Assembly: GCA_052033505.1 (NCBI GenBank)
Contig: JBPOJN010000042.1
Location: 1 to 64,000 of the forward strand
Source: JBPOJN01 sp052033505
Lineage (GTDB): Bacteria > UBA10199 > JACPAL01 > GCA-016699445
Direction: 5' to 3'
DNA: 64,000 nucleotides
Under the pieces are notes generated by a model. That model saw nothing but the letters and a program-made list of their open reading frames with translations. It searched no databases and had not been told where the DNA came from. Shown piece by piece: positions 15,822 through 24,893 of this stretch. Positions within the stretch are counted from its first letter, which is position 1; every line of letters begins with the position of its first letter. The position numbers and the translations under genes were made by a program.

Positions 15822-18250
15822 TTCTTCGCCTTCGTCACCCACTGCAGGAAGGGTGGGAACCAGACCAAGGTCGTGATCGTGCAGATCAAAATGCCGACGA
15901 AGCAGAGCAGTCCGAAGGAGCGGATGCCGCCCATGTCTGCGAATCCGAGGGAGCCGAACCCGACCAGGGTTGTGATCGCGGCGCCTAAGATGGGGCGGAA
16001 GCTGACGGAATAGCTTTTACGGAGCGAGTCGGAGCGGTTGTCCATCACGCGCTGGAAGAGATGCACGCCGTAGTCGTCGGCCGTTCCCAAGATGATCGGG
16101 ATCGCGGCGAGATTGATGATGTTGAAAGGTATATTCAAGAGCCCCATCCAGCCCACGGTAGCAGCGAGCCCTATCAAGAGCGGTGACATGACCAGGAACG
16201 TGAGTTTTAGCGATTTGAAATTAAACCAAAGCGCCAGGATGATCATGCCGACCGTGAAGAGTACGACGTAGCGCGACTCGCGGAAGAGTAGGTCGACAAT
16301 TTCATAGAAAACCGTGGATTCGCCCGAGGAAAAAAATGGTCCCTTGCAATCCGTGCATTGCGTCCCGCGGATTTCCTCCACGAACCTCATGAAACGGTCG
16401 GTCCGCGTGGTGTCGAAGTTCGGGAAAATGAAGACCAAGCGTCCCACCGATCCTTCGCGGTCCATGAATTTCTGGCGGATTTGTTCCGGGACGTCTTCAT
16501 AGGTGATTTTCTTGGGCGACAACATCGGCATCATTTCGTCGTAGGATTTTTGTTCTTCGGCGTTCAAAACCCGCTTGATTTGGGGCGTGAAGAGTTTGCG
16601 GATCTCTTCGATCTTCCGCATTTTCTCTTCTTGGTGATCGGGGACGAAGTCGCCCAAGGACAACACGCCCTTGATGGTTGTGCCTTGGGGTGAGGCTTCA
16701 TTTTTCTTCTGCACCGCGCGCAGCGCCGCCGCAGCTTTCTTCGCGTCGTCAAAATCAGAGGCGAGGCCCACTTCGGGGTTCACCGTGTGATTGAAAATAC
16801 CGTCGATCTTGCGGTCCAGATCCTTGGTCTCTTGTTGTCCTAGGATGTGGTTTAAGTTGTAGTCAAAATAGGGACGGCCTTTCAACAGCATGAGCAGCGG
16901 CGCGAGGAGTAGGAAAGACGTGAGGACGAGGTTTTTCTTCGAGAACAGCCAGCGCATCCAGCCCCTCGAAAAATGCTGATCGTCGGCACTCCATTCCTTT
17001 GGCCCTTCTTTCACCGTAATTTTTTCGGGCCAACGTCTTTCGGTCAGGATGACGAGCGGGGCAAACAGCAGGATGAAAGACGCCGCGCAGAGGATGATGC
17101 CGACGCCGGAAATGATACCCATCTCGTGCAAGGCCTTGAAGCGCGTGAGTCCCAGCGAAAAGAAAGCCGCGGACGTGGTCGAGGACGCCGCGATGAAGGC
17201 CCCGCCCAAGTGTCCGATGGATTCGATCAAGGCCTTCTCGGTCGGCTCTCCCAAGATACGGTGCCGGCGGTATTCGGAATAAAAATGGATGCCGTAGTCG
17301 GCGGCCAACCCCAAGAGAATCGCGCAGCAAGCGGAGCTGAAGAGGTTCAAGGAACCGAAAAGCGCGTAGGCCATGCCTAAGGACCAAAAACTGCTAATGG
17401 TGAGTGGGATCCCGATCAAGGTTACGGCCCTCTTCCGGCGGAAATGGAAAATCAGGTAGAGGATAGAACCCACGAACGACAGGACGGAGACAAATTTAGC
17501 GTCGTCCAGGAGGATTTGTTTCTGCGTGAGTTGCTTGATGTAGGGACCGGTCAGCCGGACGTTTAAGGACGCGTCGTAAGAATGTGGATTCAGTTCCGCG
17601 ATGACCCCCTGAATTTTCCCCAGAAATTCTTGGGTTTTCGCGACGTCGGTGGATCGCCAATCCGGCTTGATGAACGAAGCGAAAAGGGTGCCGGCCTTGT
17701 TTTGGTAATGTTTGTTGGGCGAGAGATAAGCGGCGTATTTGCCCTGCAGGTCCTGGATCTCGTTCTCCAAAGCGTCGCCGCTGGATTCGAAATCGATGTA
17801 GAGGCGCGTTTTCTTCAACTTCTCCTGTTCGATGCGTCTTTCGATGCGGTTGTGGAGATCGTCCAAGTCATCGAGAGACAGGAAGAGTAGCGAAGATTTC
17901 CGAAAAAAATCGATCGGGGTTTCGTCGTCGATATAACGAAGCTGAAAGTCGGGATGAGCCGCAAGACGGGTTTTCAAGTCCCCTAAAAAACGAACGGCGG
18001 CTTCCGGCGACTGGGTTTCCACGGCGACGACGATGAAGCTCGCGCCTCCGACGGTTTTTTCCAAAGTCTTGGCCTGCTGAACGACCGGGTTGTCTTCCGG
18101 CAGCAGATCGCTGAAATTCGTGCGGATCTGGAGGCGTTGGATTGCCAAGAGCGAAATGAGGGTAAGCAACGCGCCCAGGAGCAGAACAAATTTCGGGTAC
18201 TTGATCGACCAGCGCACGAAGTCCGAAATTTTTCTTTCCAGGAAAGGCAT
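15818..18250 (-). CDS. MMPL/RND-family lipid exporter
   Basis: About 810 residues from the ATG at 18250; a longer frame to 18418 would lie inside the PAP2 gene and its leader looks non-native. Duplicated RND layout: TM1, a periplasmic loop with SDLLPEDNPVVQQ, five helices with GLAADYGIHFYSEYRR, a second loop, and five helices with GTADDYGVHLFQRV. The paired Asp residues in those helices are the proton-relay positions. Family members move lipids such as hopanoids, mycolates or carotenoid esters out of the inner membrane. Operon context (lipid-type enzymes upstream) points to export of their product. Confidence 0.82.
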   Translation of the reverse strand: MPFLERKISDFVRWSIKYPKFVLLLGALLTLISLLAIQRLQIRTNFSDLLPEDNPVVQQAKTLEKTVGGASFIVVAVETQSPEAAVRFLGDLKTRLAAHPDFQLRYIDDETPIDFFRKSSLLFLSLDDLDDLHNRIERRIEQEKLKKTRLYIDFESSGDALENEIQDLQGKYAAYLSPNKHYQNKAGTLFASFIKPDWRSTDVAKTQEFLGKIQGVIAELNPHSYDASLNVRLTGPYIKQLTQKQILLDDAKFVSVLSFVGSILYLIFHFRRKRAVTLIGIPLTISSFWSLGMAYALFGSLNLFSSACCAILLGLAADYGIHFYSEYRRHRILGEPTEKALIESIGHLGGAFIAASSTTSAAFFSLGLTRFKALHEMGIISGVGIILCAASFILLFAPLVILTERRWPEKITVKEGPKEWSADDQHFSRGWMRWLFSKKNLVLTSFLLLAPLLMLLKGRPYFDYNLNHILGQQETKDLDRKIDGIFNHTVNPEVGLASDFDDAKKAAAALRAVQKKNEASPQGTTIKGVLSLGDFVPDHQEEKMRKIEEIRKLFTPQIKRVLNAEEQKSYDEMMPMLSPKKITYEDVPEQIRQKFMDREGSVGRLVFIFPNFDTTRTDRFMRFVEEIRGTQCTDCKGPFFSSGESTVFYEIVDLLFRESRYVVLFTVGMIILALWFNFKSLKLTFLVMSPLLIGLAATVGWMGLLNIPFNIINLAAIPIILGTADDYGVHLFQRVMDNRSDSLRKSYSVSFRPILGAAITTLVGFGSLGFADMGGIRSFGLLCFVGILICTITTLVWFPPFLQWVTKAKK

Positions 18251-18285
18251 GAGGCCGTGAGGGGTAGCGGATTGGCCCCGCGAGA

Positions 18286-19194
18286 TCAATTGGAATGAAG
18301 AAGCGCCTTGCGCGGTCCGAATAAGACGCGGCTTAAGCACATGGCGAGAACCACGTAAGTGACGCCGACGATCAGGTCGATGACGTAGTGGTGGTTTAAA
18401 TAGACGGCCGAAAACCACATCCAGACCATGAAGACGCCTAAGTAGGGCGAGAGCTTACGGAACGACCTAAGCGACCACAGGAAGGTCAGTGTGGGAAATC
18501 CCGCGTGCATGGATGGGATCGCTCCGTAAAGCCAGGCGCTTTTGGCGTAAATATTCTGAAAGTAGGGAAAATGCAGTAGCTGGTCGAACCGCACCATGCC
18601 CGCGGCTTGGGGTACGAACGACCAATCTCCGGGATGAAATCCATACTGCGCGACGTACCAAGGCGGCGCGACCGGCAGAAGAATATAAGTCGCGAAAGCC
18701 ATGAGGTTTATGAGCAGGAAGGTCGCGTTGAACAGTCGTCCTTCGCGGTGGTTTTTACGCCACATCAAGAAAGAAAAAGAGATCGGGACGACGACGTGCA
18801 TCGCGTAGGCCAGGGACGCGAATACGTCGAGTATCGTATGCGTGTGCCGGGCCAGAATTTCATTCAGCGTTTGTGGTGGATGCCCGAAGCCGAAGAGAAG
18901 GAGTTCGAGCTTGTAGGGCCCCTCGACGTGAATATGGCCCGCCGAAGTCTTGGGGAAAATACGCAAAAAATCGTACAGGATTCCGAAGAGGGCCATCGGC
19001 GAAAAATCGATCGCGAACTGGCGCGACTTCGGGTGTAAAAAATAACACGAGACGAGGAATCCCGCTAAAAACAAATGCTCCAACCTCAGTCCCATCGTTT
19101 TTTGGATCAGTAAAAAATAAAGCAAGGCCAAAGCGATCGGGACGATATTCGCGACGGGAATCAGGGGATTTTTAGGGGCGTTTTGAGAGGTCAT
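18286..19194 (-). CDS. PAP2-family integral membrane phosphatase/transferase, Aur1-like
   Basis: 302 residues, about six or seven hydrophobic helices. The catalytic motifs are IPSMHAGFP (middle His) and LNHHYVIDLIVG (C-terminal His-Asp pair), as in the Aur1/inositol-phosphoryl-transfer branch of the PAP2 superfamily rather than short PgpB types. It would remove or transfer a phospho-headgroup at the membrane. It follows the lipid-kinase gene by 9 nt, which suggests action on the same lipid. Confidence 0.72.
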   Translation of the reverse strand: MTSQNAPKNPLIPVANIVPIALALLYFLLIQKTMGLRLEHLFLAGFLVSCYFLHPKSRQFAIDFSPMALFGILYDFLRIFPKTSAGHIHVEGPYKLELLLFGFGHPPQTLNEILARHTHTILDVFASLAYAMHVVVPISFSFLMWRKNHREGRLFNATFLLINLMAFATYILLPVAPPWYVAQYGFHPGDWSFVPQAAGMVRFDQLLHFPYFQNIYAKSAWLYGAIPSMHAGFPTLTFLWSLRSFRKLSPYLGVFMVWMWFSAVYLNHHYVIDLIVGVTYVVLAMCLSRVLFGPRKALLHSN

Positions 19195-19203
19195 GACGAC
19201 TCT

Positions 19204-20172
19204 TTAAAAAATGACGTTCAAGGCTTGCGGCAATATATCCATTTCGGCCGGAAGCGTGCCCAAGGCCTCGCCGTCGATCTCCACGCCGACCGACGCGTTT
19301 TCGGCTTTTAAGATGACCGAGGAGACGCGTTCGGTCACGACGCCGGAAACTCGGTGAAAGAGCTTCTGATAAAGCTTCATCAGACTGTACGGGATTTTGT
19401 AAAAAGCGAAATCCGGTATCACGATCAAGTCCAGGCATCCGTCCGCGAGGTCGGCGCGCGCGGCGATCGGCATCCCACCTCCGAAGTAGCGGCCGTTGGC
19501 GACGACGACGGCCAAGGGTTTTTCGGGGAATACGAGTGGTTTTTTGGTTTCCGCTTTCTGGGACATTTTGACCGTGATCGGCCGTGGCTTCCAAGCCCTG
19601 CGGCTGTCTAGCGTGGCGCCCAGGTAAGCGAGTTTTTTGCCGAGCAGCGTGCGGAAACGTCCCACGCGCTTGATGACCTCCGCGCTTAAGCCCGCGCTCG
19701 CGATATTGACGAAGAGGCGCGTCTTGGGGCCGCCCATGCTTTGGAACGAAATCCGTCCCACATCGATCTTGCGGGCCTTGCGCGTGGCGAGAATGTGGAT
19801 CTGTTGGTCGATGTCGGCGGGGATGCCTAAGGTCTTGATGAAATCCATGCCCGTACCGACGCCGATGATGCCTAAAGTCGGTCGTGAGGCTGCGTCGAGA
19901 TGCGATGTGTCCAGCCGTGCTGAGTCTTTCTTCTCGAAGAGACCGTTGACGACCTCGCTGACGGTGCCGTCGCCGCCGTAGGCCACGACAAGATCATAAC
20001 CGTTCGCGCGCGCCTCCGCTGCCAGGCATTCGGCGTGACCGATGGAGGTCGACATTTCGAACGAGAAATCACCCAGGCGCTTTTGTAGTTCCGCGGCCAC
20101 ATGGGGCCACTGGGTGCGGCCAGTGTTGCCTCCGGCGTAAGGATTTACCACGACGAAAACTTTTCGTTTCAT
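19204..20172 (-). CDS. Diacylglycerol-kinase-family lipid kinase (DagK/YegS/LCB5 fold)
   Basis: 322 residues. The nucleotide-binding motifs are clear: VVNPYAGGNTGR near the N-terminus and YGGDGTVSEVVNGL at about 78-91, then GIIGVGTGMDFIKTLG. The C-terminal beta-sandwich ends with VEIDGEALGTLP. Family members phosphorylate diacylglycerol, sphingoid bases or phosphatidylglycerol with ATP. ATGA overlap with the gene upstream. The lipid substrate is unknown; context favours an alkyl- or acyl-glycerol. Confidence 0.85.
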   Translation of the reverse strand: MKRKVFVVVNPYAGGNTGRTQWPHVAAELQKRLGDFSFEMSTSIGHAECLAAEARANGYDLVVAYGGDGTVSEVVNGLFEKKDSARLDTSHLDAASRPTLGIIGVGTGMDFIKTLGIPADIDQQIHILATRKARKIDVGRISFQSMGGPKTRLFVNIASAGLSAEVIKRVGRFRTLLGKKLAYLGATLDSRRAWKPRPITVKMSQKAETKKPLVFPEKPLAVVVANGRYFGGGMPIAARADLADGCLDLIVIPDFAFYKIPYSLMKLYQKLFHRVSGVVTERVSSVILKAENASVGVEIDGEALGTLPAEMDILPQALNVIF

Positions 20173-20774
20173 AAGACGTGCACCGTTCCCCGCGATTTTT
20201 GAACCAGGCGTTTCAAGGCCGCGATCTCCGCTTCCAATCGCGCCCCCGGGCCGACGAGCGCCAATTTAAGCTGAGAGTCTCGTGTCTCCGCCTCCATCAT
20301 AAAAAGCGGCCGGAGACCACTGTTTGAAAGGTCTTTGAGAAAGTTTCTTTTCTGTGTTTCGGTTTTGAATGTGATCGAAACATCGCGCCGTGCCGGAGGA
20401 AAAGGGCAGATGCGAAAAATGCCTTCGACGATGCGCCCGTAAGCGTTTCCCGAGCCGATGAAGATTTGTTTCAAATCCGGCCCTGTGGCTGCGCGCGGGA
20501 CTTTTTTTGTCCTAATGTTTTTTTTCTTCCAGACGGCCGTGAGGGATAAGCAGATGTCGTCGATCTCACCGTAACGGGGCGCATAATGGTTCGCGGCGCG
20601 GAGGGCTAAAGCTTGGCCCAAGGTTTTCACCTTCGAATCGGCAGGCAGGTAGCCCAGCGTAAATCCTTGCAGGTTCAATTCATATTCGAGAACCCCGATG
20701 TCGCGGTCGGCGGAGGCGTGCACCAAGAGATTGACGGCGTCGACGACGAGAGGTTTGGCATCACGGGGTTTCAT
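20169..20774 (-). CDS. Truncated paralogue of the adjacent alkyl-DHAP-synthase-like oxidase
   Basis: 201 residues, about 40 percent of its neighbour. It aligns by eye with residues about 115-290 of the gene just upstream: LEYELNLQGFTLGYLPAD matches LELELNEKGYTMGHYPSS; LRAANHYAPRYGEIDDI matches ARSAGQLSSKYGKIEDM; FIGSGNAYGRIVEGIFRI matches FIGNEGTLGILTRGRFRV; SNSGLRPLFMMEAE matches MQSGLKPSVVRLYD. The FAD pyrophosphate loop and the C-terminal HHH are missing, so it cannot be an independent flavoenzyme. ATGA overlaps at both ends show it is kept as a translated cistron, perhaps as a subunit or regulator. Confidence 0.7.
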   Translation of the reverse strand: MKPRDAKPLVVDAVNLLVHASADRDIGVLEYELNLQGFTLGYLPADSKVKTLGQALALRAANHYAPRYGEIDDICLSLTAVWKKKNIRTKKVPRAATGPDLKQIFIGSGNAYGRIVEGIFRICPFPPARRDVSITFKTETQKRNFLKDLSNSGLRPLFMMEAETRDSQLKLALVGPGARLEAEIAALKRLVQKSRGTVHVL

Positions 20775-22312
20775 GCGTGAAGCCCCATCTTGCCCGGGTT
20801 CATAATGCCCTTCGGGTCGAGTTTCTTTTTCAAGGTCCTGTAGAAATCCATCCCGGCCCCCAGCTCGCGCGGCAGGAATTTTCCTTTTAGAAATCCGATA
20901 CCGTGATGGTGGCTGATCGTTCCGCCGGCCTTAAGGCACGCTTCCATGGCGTCCCGCCACATGCGCACGTAGAGGTCTCGATTTTCTTCGTGGTTCTTTT
21001 TCTTGCCCACGAGCGTGAAGTAAATCGAACATCCCTCGGGATACGCATGGGAAAAATGGGCCAACGTCAGCACCTGCGGCATCAAGGCTTGTCTCATGGC
21101 ATCATACAGTCCCATGAGCCGATCCCAAGTCGTGGCGACTTCGATCGTGTCGACGACGGCGTCTTGATCCCAAAGAGGAACGAGTTTGAAAGACGCGCTA
21201 TAGCGGTGATTGAGCCAATGTAATCCCGGACCTTCGCCTTGATCCCGCCCGCCCTGGCTAAGGCAAATCTCCAAGGCTTCGGCCTCATGAGCGCGCGCGA
21301 CGTGGGCTTCGCCTTCAAAAGCCAGGACCAGCATGGCTTTTTGCGACAAACCTTCCATAGCTTTTTGGACCCACGTCGGTTTTTTCAGGAGTAACGCATA
21401 CAAACGGCCCGAAGAGCTTCCGGAGGAGTGGCCGGAAGAATGAGCTGCATCGCCTGATTGTTTCTGGCCGTATCGCAGTAAAATCGTATCGAGCGGATCA
21501 TACAGCCGCACGACGGAAGGTTTCAGGCCGGATTGCATGATGAGGCGAATGGCCTCCGACGCTTTCGCGACGTTCGCGAAAAGCACCCCGCGGTAGAGTG
21601 TCGTTTCCGGGAGAGGAAACACGCGGAAGCGGCCGCGGGTCAGGATGCCGAGCGTGCCTTCGTTTCCGATGAAAAGATCTTGAGAGCGGATTTTGGGGAA
21701 GCCGGGAACCGGCGCACCCATGCGGACCAAACGCCCGGAGGGCAATACGACTTCCACTCCTTCCGCCATGTCTTCGATTTTTCCGTATTTGGAGGAAAGT
21801 TGCCCGGCCGATCGGGCCGCTAGATAGCCGCCGATCGAGGCGCAGAACAACGACGAAGGGTAATGCCCCATCGTGTATCCCTTTTCGTTCAGTTCCAATT
21901 CCAAATGATGCCCGATCACGCCCGCCTCCGCGGTCACGGAAAACTTGCCGTTTTTTTCGACGACGGGACTGATCGCGTTCATGCGGCTCAAATCGAGCAC
22001 GATGCCGCCGTGAAGCGGCACGGTGCCTCCAGCAACTCCCGAACCCGCGCCATAGGGTACGATGGGTGTTTTGGTGCGCGAGGCGAGTTTTACGATCTTC
22101 ATGACTTCGGCTGCGTTTTTCGGGCGTACGATCACGTCCGGGAGATGGAGCTTTTTACCGGCCTTCCGATCCAACACGCAGCCCGTCATCGTATCGGCCG
22201 AATACAGAAGGCGATTCGGCGCGTCGGTGAAGACGCGCGAAGGGCCGACGATGCGCGCGAGATTTTTCCGAAGAGAGTTCCGTGACGTCACAGGGTTAAG
22301 CTTTATGGTCAA
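20771..22312 (-). CDS. Alkyldihydroxyacetonephosphate-synthase-like FAD oxidase
   Basis: 513 residues of the PCMH/VAO-type FAD family. PYGAGSGVAGGTVP is the FAD pyrophosphate loop; FIGNEGTLGILT is the later FAD segment. The C-terminal third has IYFTLVGKKKNHEEN and GGTISHHHGIG (His468-470), the triple-His loop typical of eukaryotic AGPS and its bacterial relatives, which swap the acyl chain of acyl-DHAP for a fatty alcohol to make ether lipids. Glycolate oxidase/D-lactate dehydrogenase relatives usually lack this exact HHH context. First gene of a six-gene lipid-type operon, divergent from glpD, whose product is DHAP. Confidence 0.75.
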   Translation of the reverse strand: MTIKLNPVTSRNSLRKNLARIVGPSRVFTDAPNRLLYSADTMTGCVLDRKAGKKLHLPDVIVRPKNAAEVMKIVKLASRTKTPIVPYGAGSGVAGGTVPLHGGIVLDLSRMNAISPVVEKNGKFSVTAEAGVIGHHLELELNEKGYTMGHYPSSLFCASIGGYLAARSAGQLSSKYGKIEDMAEGVEVVLPSGRLVRMGAPVPGFPKIRSQDLFIGNEGTLGILTRGRFRVFPLPETTLYRGVLFANVAKASEAIRLIMQSGLKPSVVRLYDPLDTILLRYGQKQSGDAAHSSGHSSGSSSGRLYALLLKKPTWVQKAMEGLSQKAMLVLAFEGEAHVARAHEAEALEICLSQGGRDQGEGPGLHWLNHRYSASFKLVPLWDQDAVVDTIEVATTWDRLMGLYDAMRQALMPQVLTLAHFSHAYPEGCSIYFTLVGKKKNHEENRDLYVRMWRDAMEACLKAGGTISHHHGIGFLKGKFLPRELGAGMDFYRTLKKKLDPKGIMNPGKMGLHA

Positions 22313-22395
22313 TTTTTACGGAAGCGTCACTTAAATTTTAGGATGCGAGATCGGTTGAGTTTTATTTTTTCCCTGTATAAGAGCTGTAGCCCTCC

Positions 22396-24141
22396 ATGAA
22401 CCCATCAGCCGAATTTTCCCATCGCACGCGAACAGCGGCGCTTCAGCGCATGCGGAACGAGACCTTCGACCTGCTCGTGATCGGCGGCGGCATCACGGGC
22501 GCCGCGACCGCGCGCGACGCCGCGAGTCGCGGGCTTTCGGTCGCGTTGGTCGAAGCGCGGGATTTTGCGTGGGGGACGTCTTCGCGCAGCTCTAAACTCA
22601 TTCACGGCGGCCTTCGTTATCTTCAGAACATGGAATTAGGCTTGGTGTTCGAGTCGCTATCGGAGCGGTCGTTTTTGCTCAAAACCGTTCCGCACATGGT
22701 GAGGCCGCTGCCTTTTTACATGCCGGTCTATAGAGGCGACCGGCCCAAGAAATTCATCCTGAACTTAGGACTCTGGCTCTACGATCTCTTGGCGTTGGGC
22801 CGCATGCCGAGTTTCCACAAGACTTATTCCGCGAAGAAATTTTTGGAAGCGATCCCGTTTTTGAAAAAAGACGGATTGAAGGGCGGATTCCGTTACTACG
22901 ACGCCAGCATGTGGGACGACGTGCTCGCGGTCGAGACCTTGCGTGAAGCGGCCCGTCTGGGCGCCGCGATCGCCAGCTACACCGAAGCTGTCGCTCCGGT
23001 TTGGGAAAAGGAACGGATTACGGGATTTCAAATCCGCGATAAAGCCACCGGTGAAACTTCGGAACCTTTCACGGTCAAGGCGCGCCAAGTGGTCGTCTGC
23101 GCCGGGCCGTGGACCGATCAGGTCGGCGCGAATCTCTCGCCGCGCTGGAAGCCTTGGTTGAATCCCAGCAAGGGCGTGCATCTTCTCTTCGACCTGAAAA
23201 AAATACCGGTTCCGGGCGCCATGGTCATGAACCATCCGGAGGACGGGCGCATTTCGTTCATCATACCGCGGCCGGATTTCGGCGCGGGTGTCGTCATCGT
23301 GGGCACGACCGACGGTCCCACGCCGCTGGAACCGGAAAAAGCGAAGATCGACCCGGACGACGTGCACTACCTCATGGATTTGTTGCAGCGATATTTTCCG
23401 AACTTGAAACTGACGTCCGCGGATATACTGAGCGCCTATGTCGGCGTGCGTCCGCTCATGGGCGCCCAGTCCAGTACCACCGGCAGTGAAATGACCGCAA
23501 AAGTCTCCGCCGAAGACCTCCAAAAAGTCAGCCGGGAGCATTATATCGGTCACGGTCCCGGCCGTGTCGTCATCGCGGCAGGCGGTAAATACACGACGCA
23601 CCGCCTGATGGCGCGAGAGATCGTCGACGTCGCGTTGAAGACTTGGAAAGAAGACGCGGCTCAAGGCGCGCCCGCATTTCCGGCGAAAGTGGGACCGTCT
23701 CAGACGGACGTGCCGGTCAATCCCCATGCAACTTTAGCCGCGCTCCGAAAAAGTCGCGAAGAAGCAGTCTCGCTCGGATGGACGATTCCGGAGGCTCTTT
23801 GGACCCGCTACGGGGCTGAGGCCTTGGACATCATGAAGATCCACCAAGAATCGCAAAAATCAAATACCATCAACGACCTCGAAGGCTTCCCCTGCCTCGA
23901 AGCCCAGCTTCGCTACGAGATCCGACACGGCATGGTGATAAAGCTCGAAGATTTTTACGTGAGACGGACGTCGCTCTTCGCTTCGAGGCGCGACCACGGA
24001 CTTTCCTGGGCCGAGCGCTTGGCCCAGGTTTGGGCGCAGGAAATGGGATTACCTGAAACTCGGATTTCGCAGGAGGTTAAGAGCCTGCACGACGAAGTGA
24101 AATCTCGCGAATCCTGGCGGGATTCCGTCGCCGGGTCTTAA
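22396..24141 (+). CDS. glpD: Aerobic FAD-dependent glycerol-3-phosphate dehydrogenase
   Basis: 581 residues. Dinucleotide fold LLVIGGGITGAATARDAA near residue 25 is followed by GTSSRSSKLIHGGLRYL, the GlpD/GlpA signature. The C-terminal domain holds YVGVRPL, GGKYTTHRLMA and a helical DAO_C region. It oxidises sn-glycerol 3-phosphate to DHAP at the inner membrane and passes electrons to quinone. Length is slightly above E. coli GlpD. The divergent partner is the AGPS-like gene, 83 nt away, which could use DHAP-derived substrate; GlpF and GlpK are not in the window. Confidence 0.93.
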   Translation: MNPSAEFSHRTRTAALQRMRNETFDLLVIGGGITGAATARDAASRGLSVALVEARDFAWGTSSRSSKLIHGGLRYLQNMELGLVFESLSERSFLLKTVPHMVRPLPFYMPVYRGDRPKKFILNLGLWLYDLLALGRMPSFHKTYSAKKFLEAIPFLKKDGLKGGFRYYDASMWDDVLAVETLREAARLGAAIASYTEAVAPVWEKERITGFQIRDKATGETSEPFTVKARQVVVCAGPWTDQVGANLSPRWKPWLNPSKGVHLLFDLKKIPVPGAMVMNHPEDGRISFIIPRPDFGAGVVIVGTTDGPTPLEPEKAKIDPDDVHYLMDLLQRYFPNLKLTSADILSAYVGVRPLMGAQSSTTGSEMTAKVSAEDLQKVSREHYIGHGPGRVVIAAGGKYTTHRLMAREIVDVALKTWKEDAAQGAPAFPAKVGPSQTDVPVNPHATLAALRKSREEAVSLGWTIPEALWTRYGAEALDIMKIHQESQKSNTINDLEGFPCLEAQLRYEIRHGMVIKLEDFYVRRTSLFASRRDHGLSWAERLAQVWAQEMGLPETRISQEVKSLHDEVKSRESWRDSVAGS

Positions 24142-24196
24142 AGTTCCCGTAAAAAGCGATGGCGGGTTTCTAAGTTTTCCTTTAAAAGTCCCACCC

Positions 24197-24583
24197 ATGT
24201 CGATGGCCATCACGCGCGGAATCAAAGTCGAAGTCGAAAGCGAATTCGTCCCCGAACGTTCCAATATCGAAAAAGAAGTCTATTTTTTCGCCTATCACAT
24301 CCGCATCACGAACCAGAGCGAGGATACGGTCAGGCTCTTGAGCCGGCACTGGATCATCACGAACGCGGACGGCAAAAAAGAGGAAGTGCGCGGTCCCGGC
24401 GTTGTCGGTGAGCAGCCGCGGTTAAAGCCAGGTGAATTTTTCGAATATTCGAGCTTCTGCCCGCTCGACACGTCGTTTGGAATGATGCACGGGACCTATC
24501 AGATGGTGAACGGCAACGGAGAAGAGTTCGATATCCTGATCGCGCCGTTTAAATTAGCCCACGAAGAAATACTCTATCACTAA
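24197..24583 (+). CDS. apaG: ApaG protein
   Basis: 128 residues, the normal ApaG size. TRGIKVEVESEFVPE at the start, FFAYHIRITNQS, LLSRHWIITNADG, VVGEQPRLKPGEFFEYSS and GMMHGTYQMV are the family strands of this fibronectin-III-like fold. The biochemical role is not established beyond links to Co/Mg phenotypes in enterics. It stands alone and its stop overlaps the convergent small gene by 4 nt. Confidence 0.93.
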   Translation: MSMAITRGIKVEVESEFVPERSNIEKEVYFFAYHIRITNQSEDTVRLLSRHWIITNADGKKEEVRGPGVVGEQPRLKPGEFFEYSSFCPLDTSFGMMHGTYQMVNGNGEEFDILIAPFKLAHEEILYH

Positions 24584-24849
24584 CGCCCGAACCAGTTCTT
24601 GAGGTTCATCAACCAACGCGAAATCTTCGTTTCTTTGATTTCGTCGGGCGTGCGTTCGGCGCAGAATTTCAGGATCGTTTCCAAATCCTGGCTCTCCAGC
24701 GACTCGCCTTTCATGCGTTTGATGAAGGAAATGCTGACGTCGGCGTCCGCCATGTCCATTTCTTTGATGATGAATTGGGAGGCGGCGTTCGCTGGTTTCG
24801 GCGAAGGTTGAGGATTTTTTTTGCCGGAAGGGCGGTTCGCCATTTTCAA
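24580..24849 (-). CDS. Small hypothetical protein
   Basis: 89 residues, unrecognised. A Pro/Lys/Ser-rich N-terminus (about 1-25) leads to a charged, probably helical part (30-89) with SFIKRMKGESLESQDLETIL and a basic Trp-containing end (RWLMNLKNWFGR) that could be amphipathic. No signal peptide. An alternative ATG lies at 24843. Base and codon use match its neighbours and the frame tiles the gap between apaG and the GST gene, which supports it being real. Confidence 0.55.
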   Translation of the reverse strand: MKMANRPSGKKNPQPSPKPANAASQFIIKEMDMADADVSISFIKRMKGESLESQDLETILKFCAERTPDEIKETKISRWLMNLKNWFGR

Positions 24850-24893
24850 AGTCTCAAATACCCTTTTTTAGGTTTTTCGCAAGAAAGAAGACT

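Noticed and set aside
22765..23727. 320-codon frame antisense to glpD
   Set aside because: Arg/His-rich shadow of a GC-rich gene; glpD motifs on the plus strand are unambiguous.
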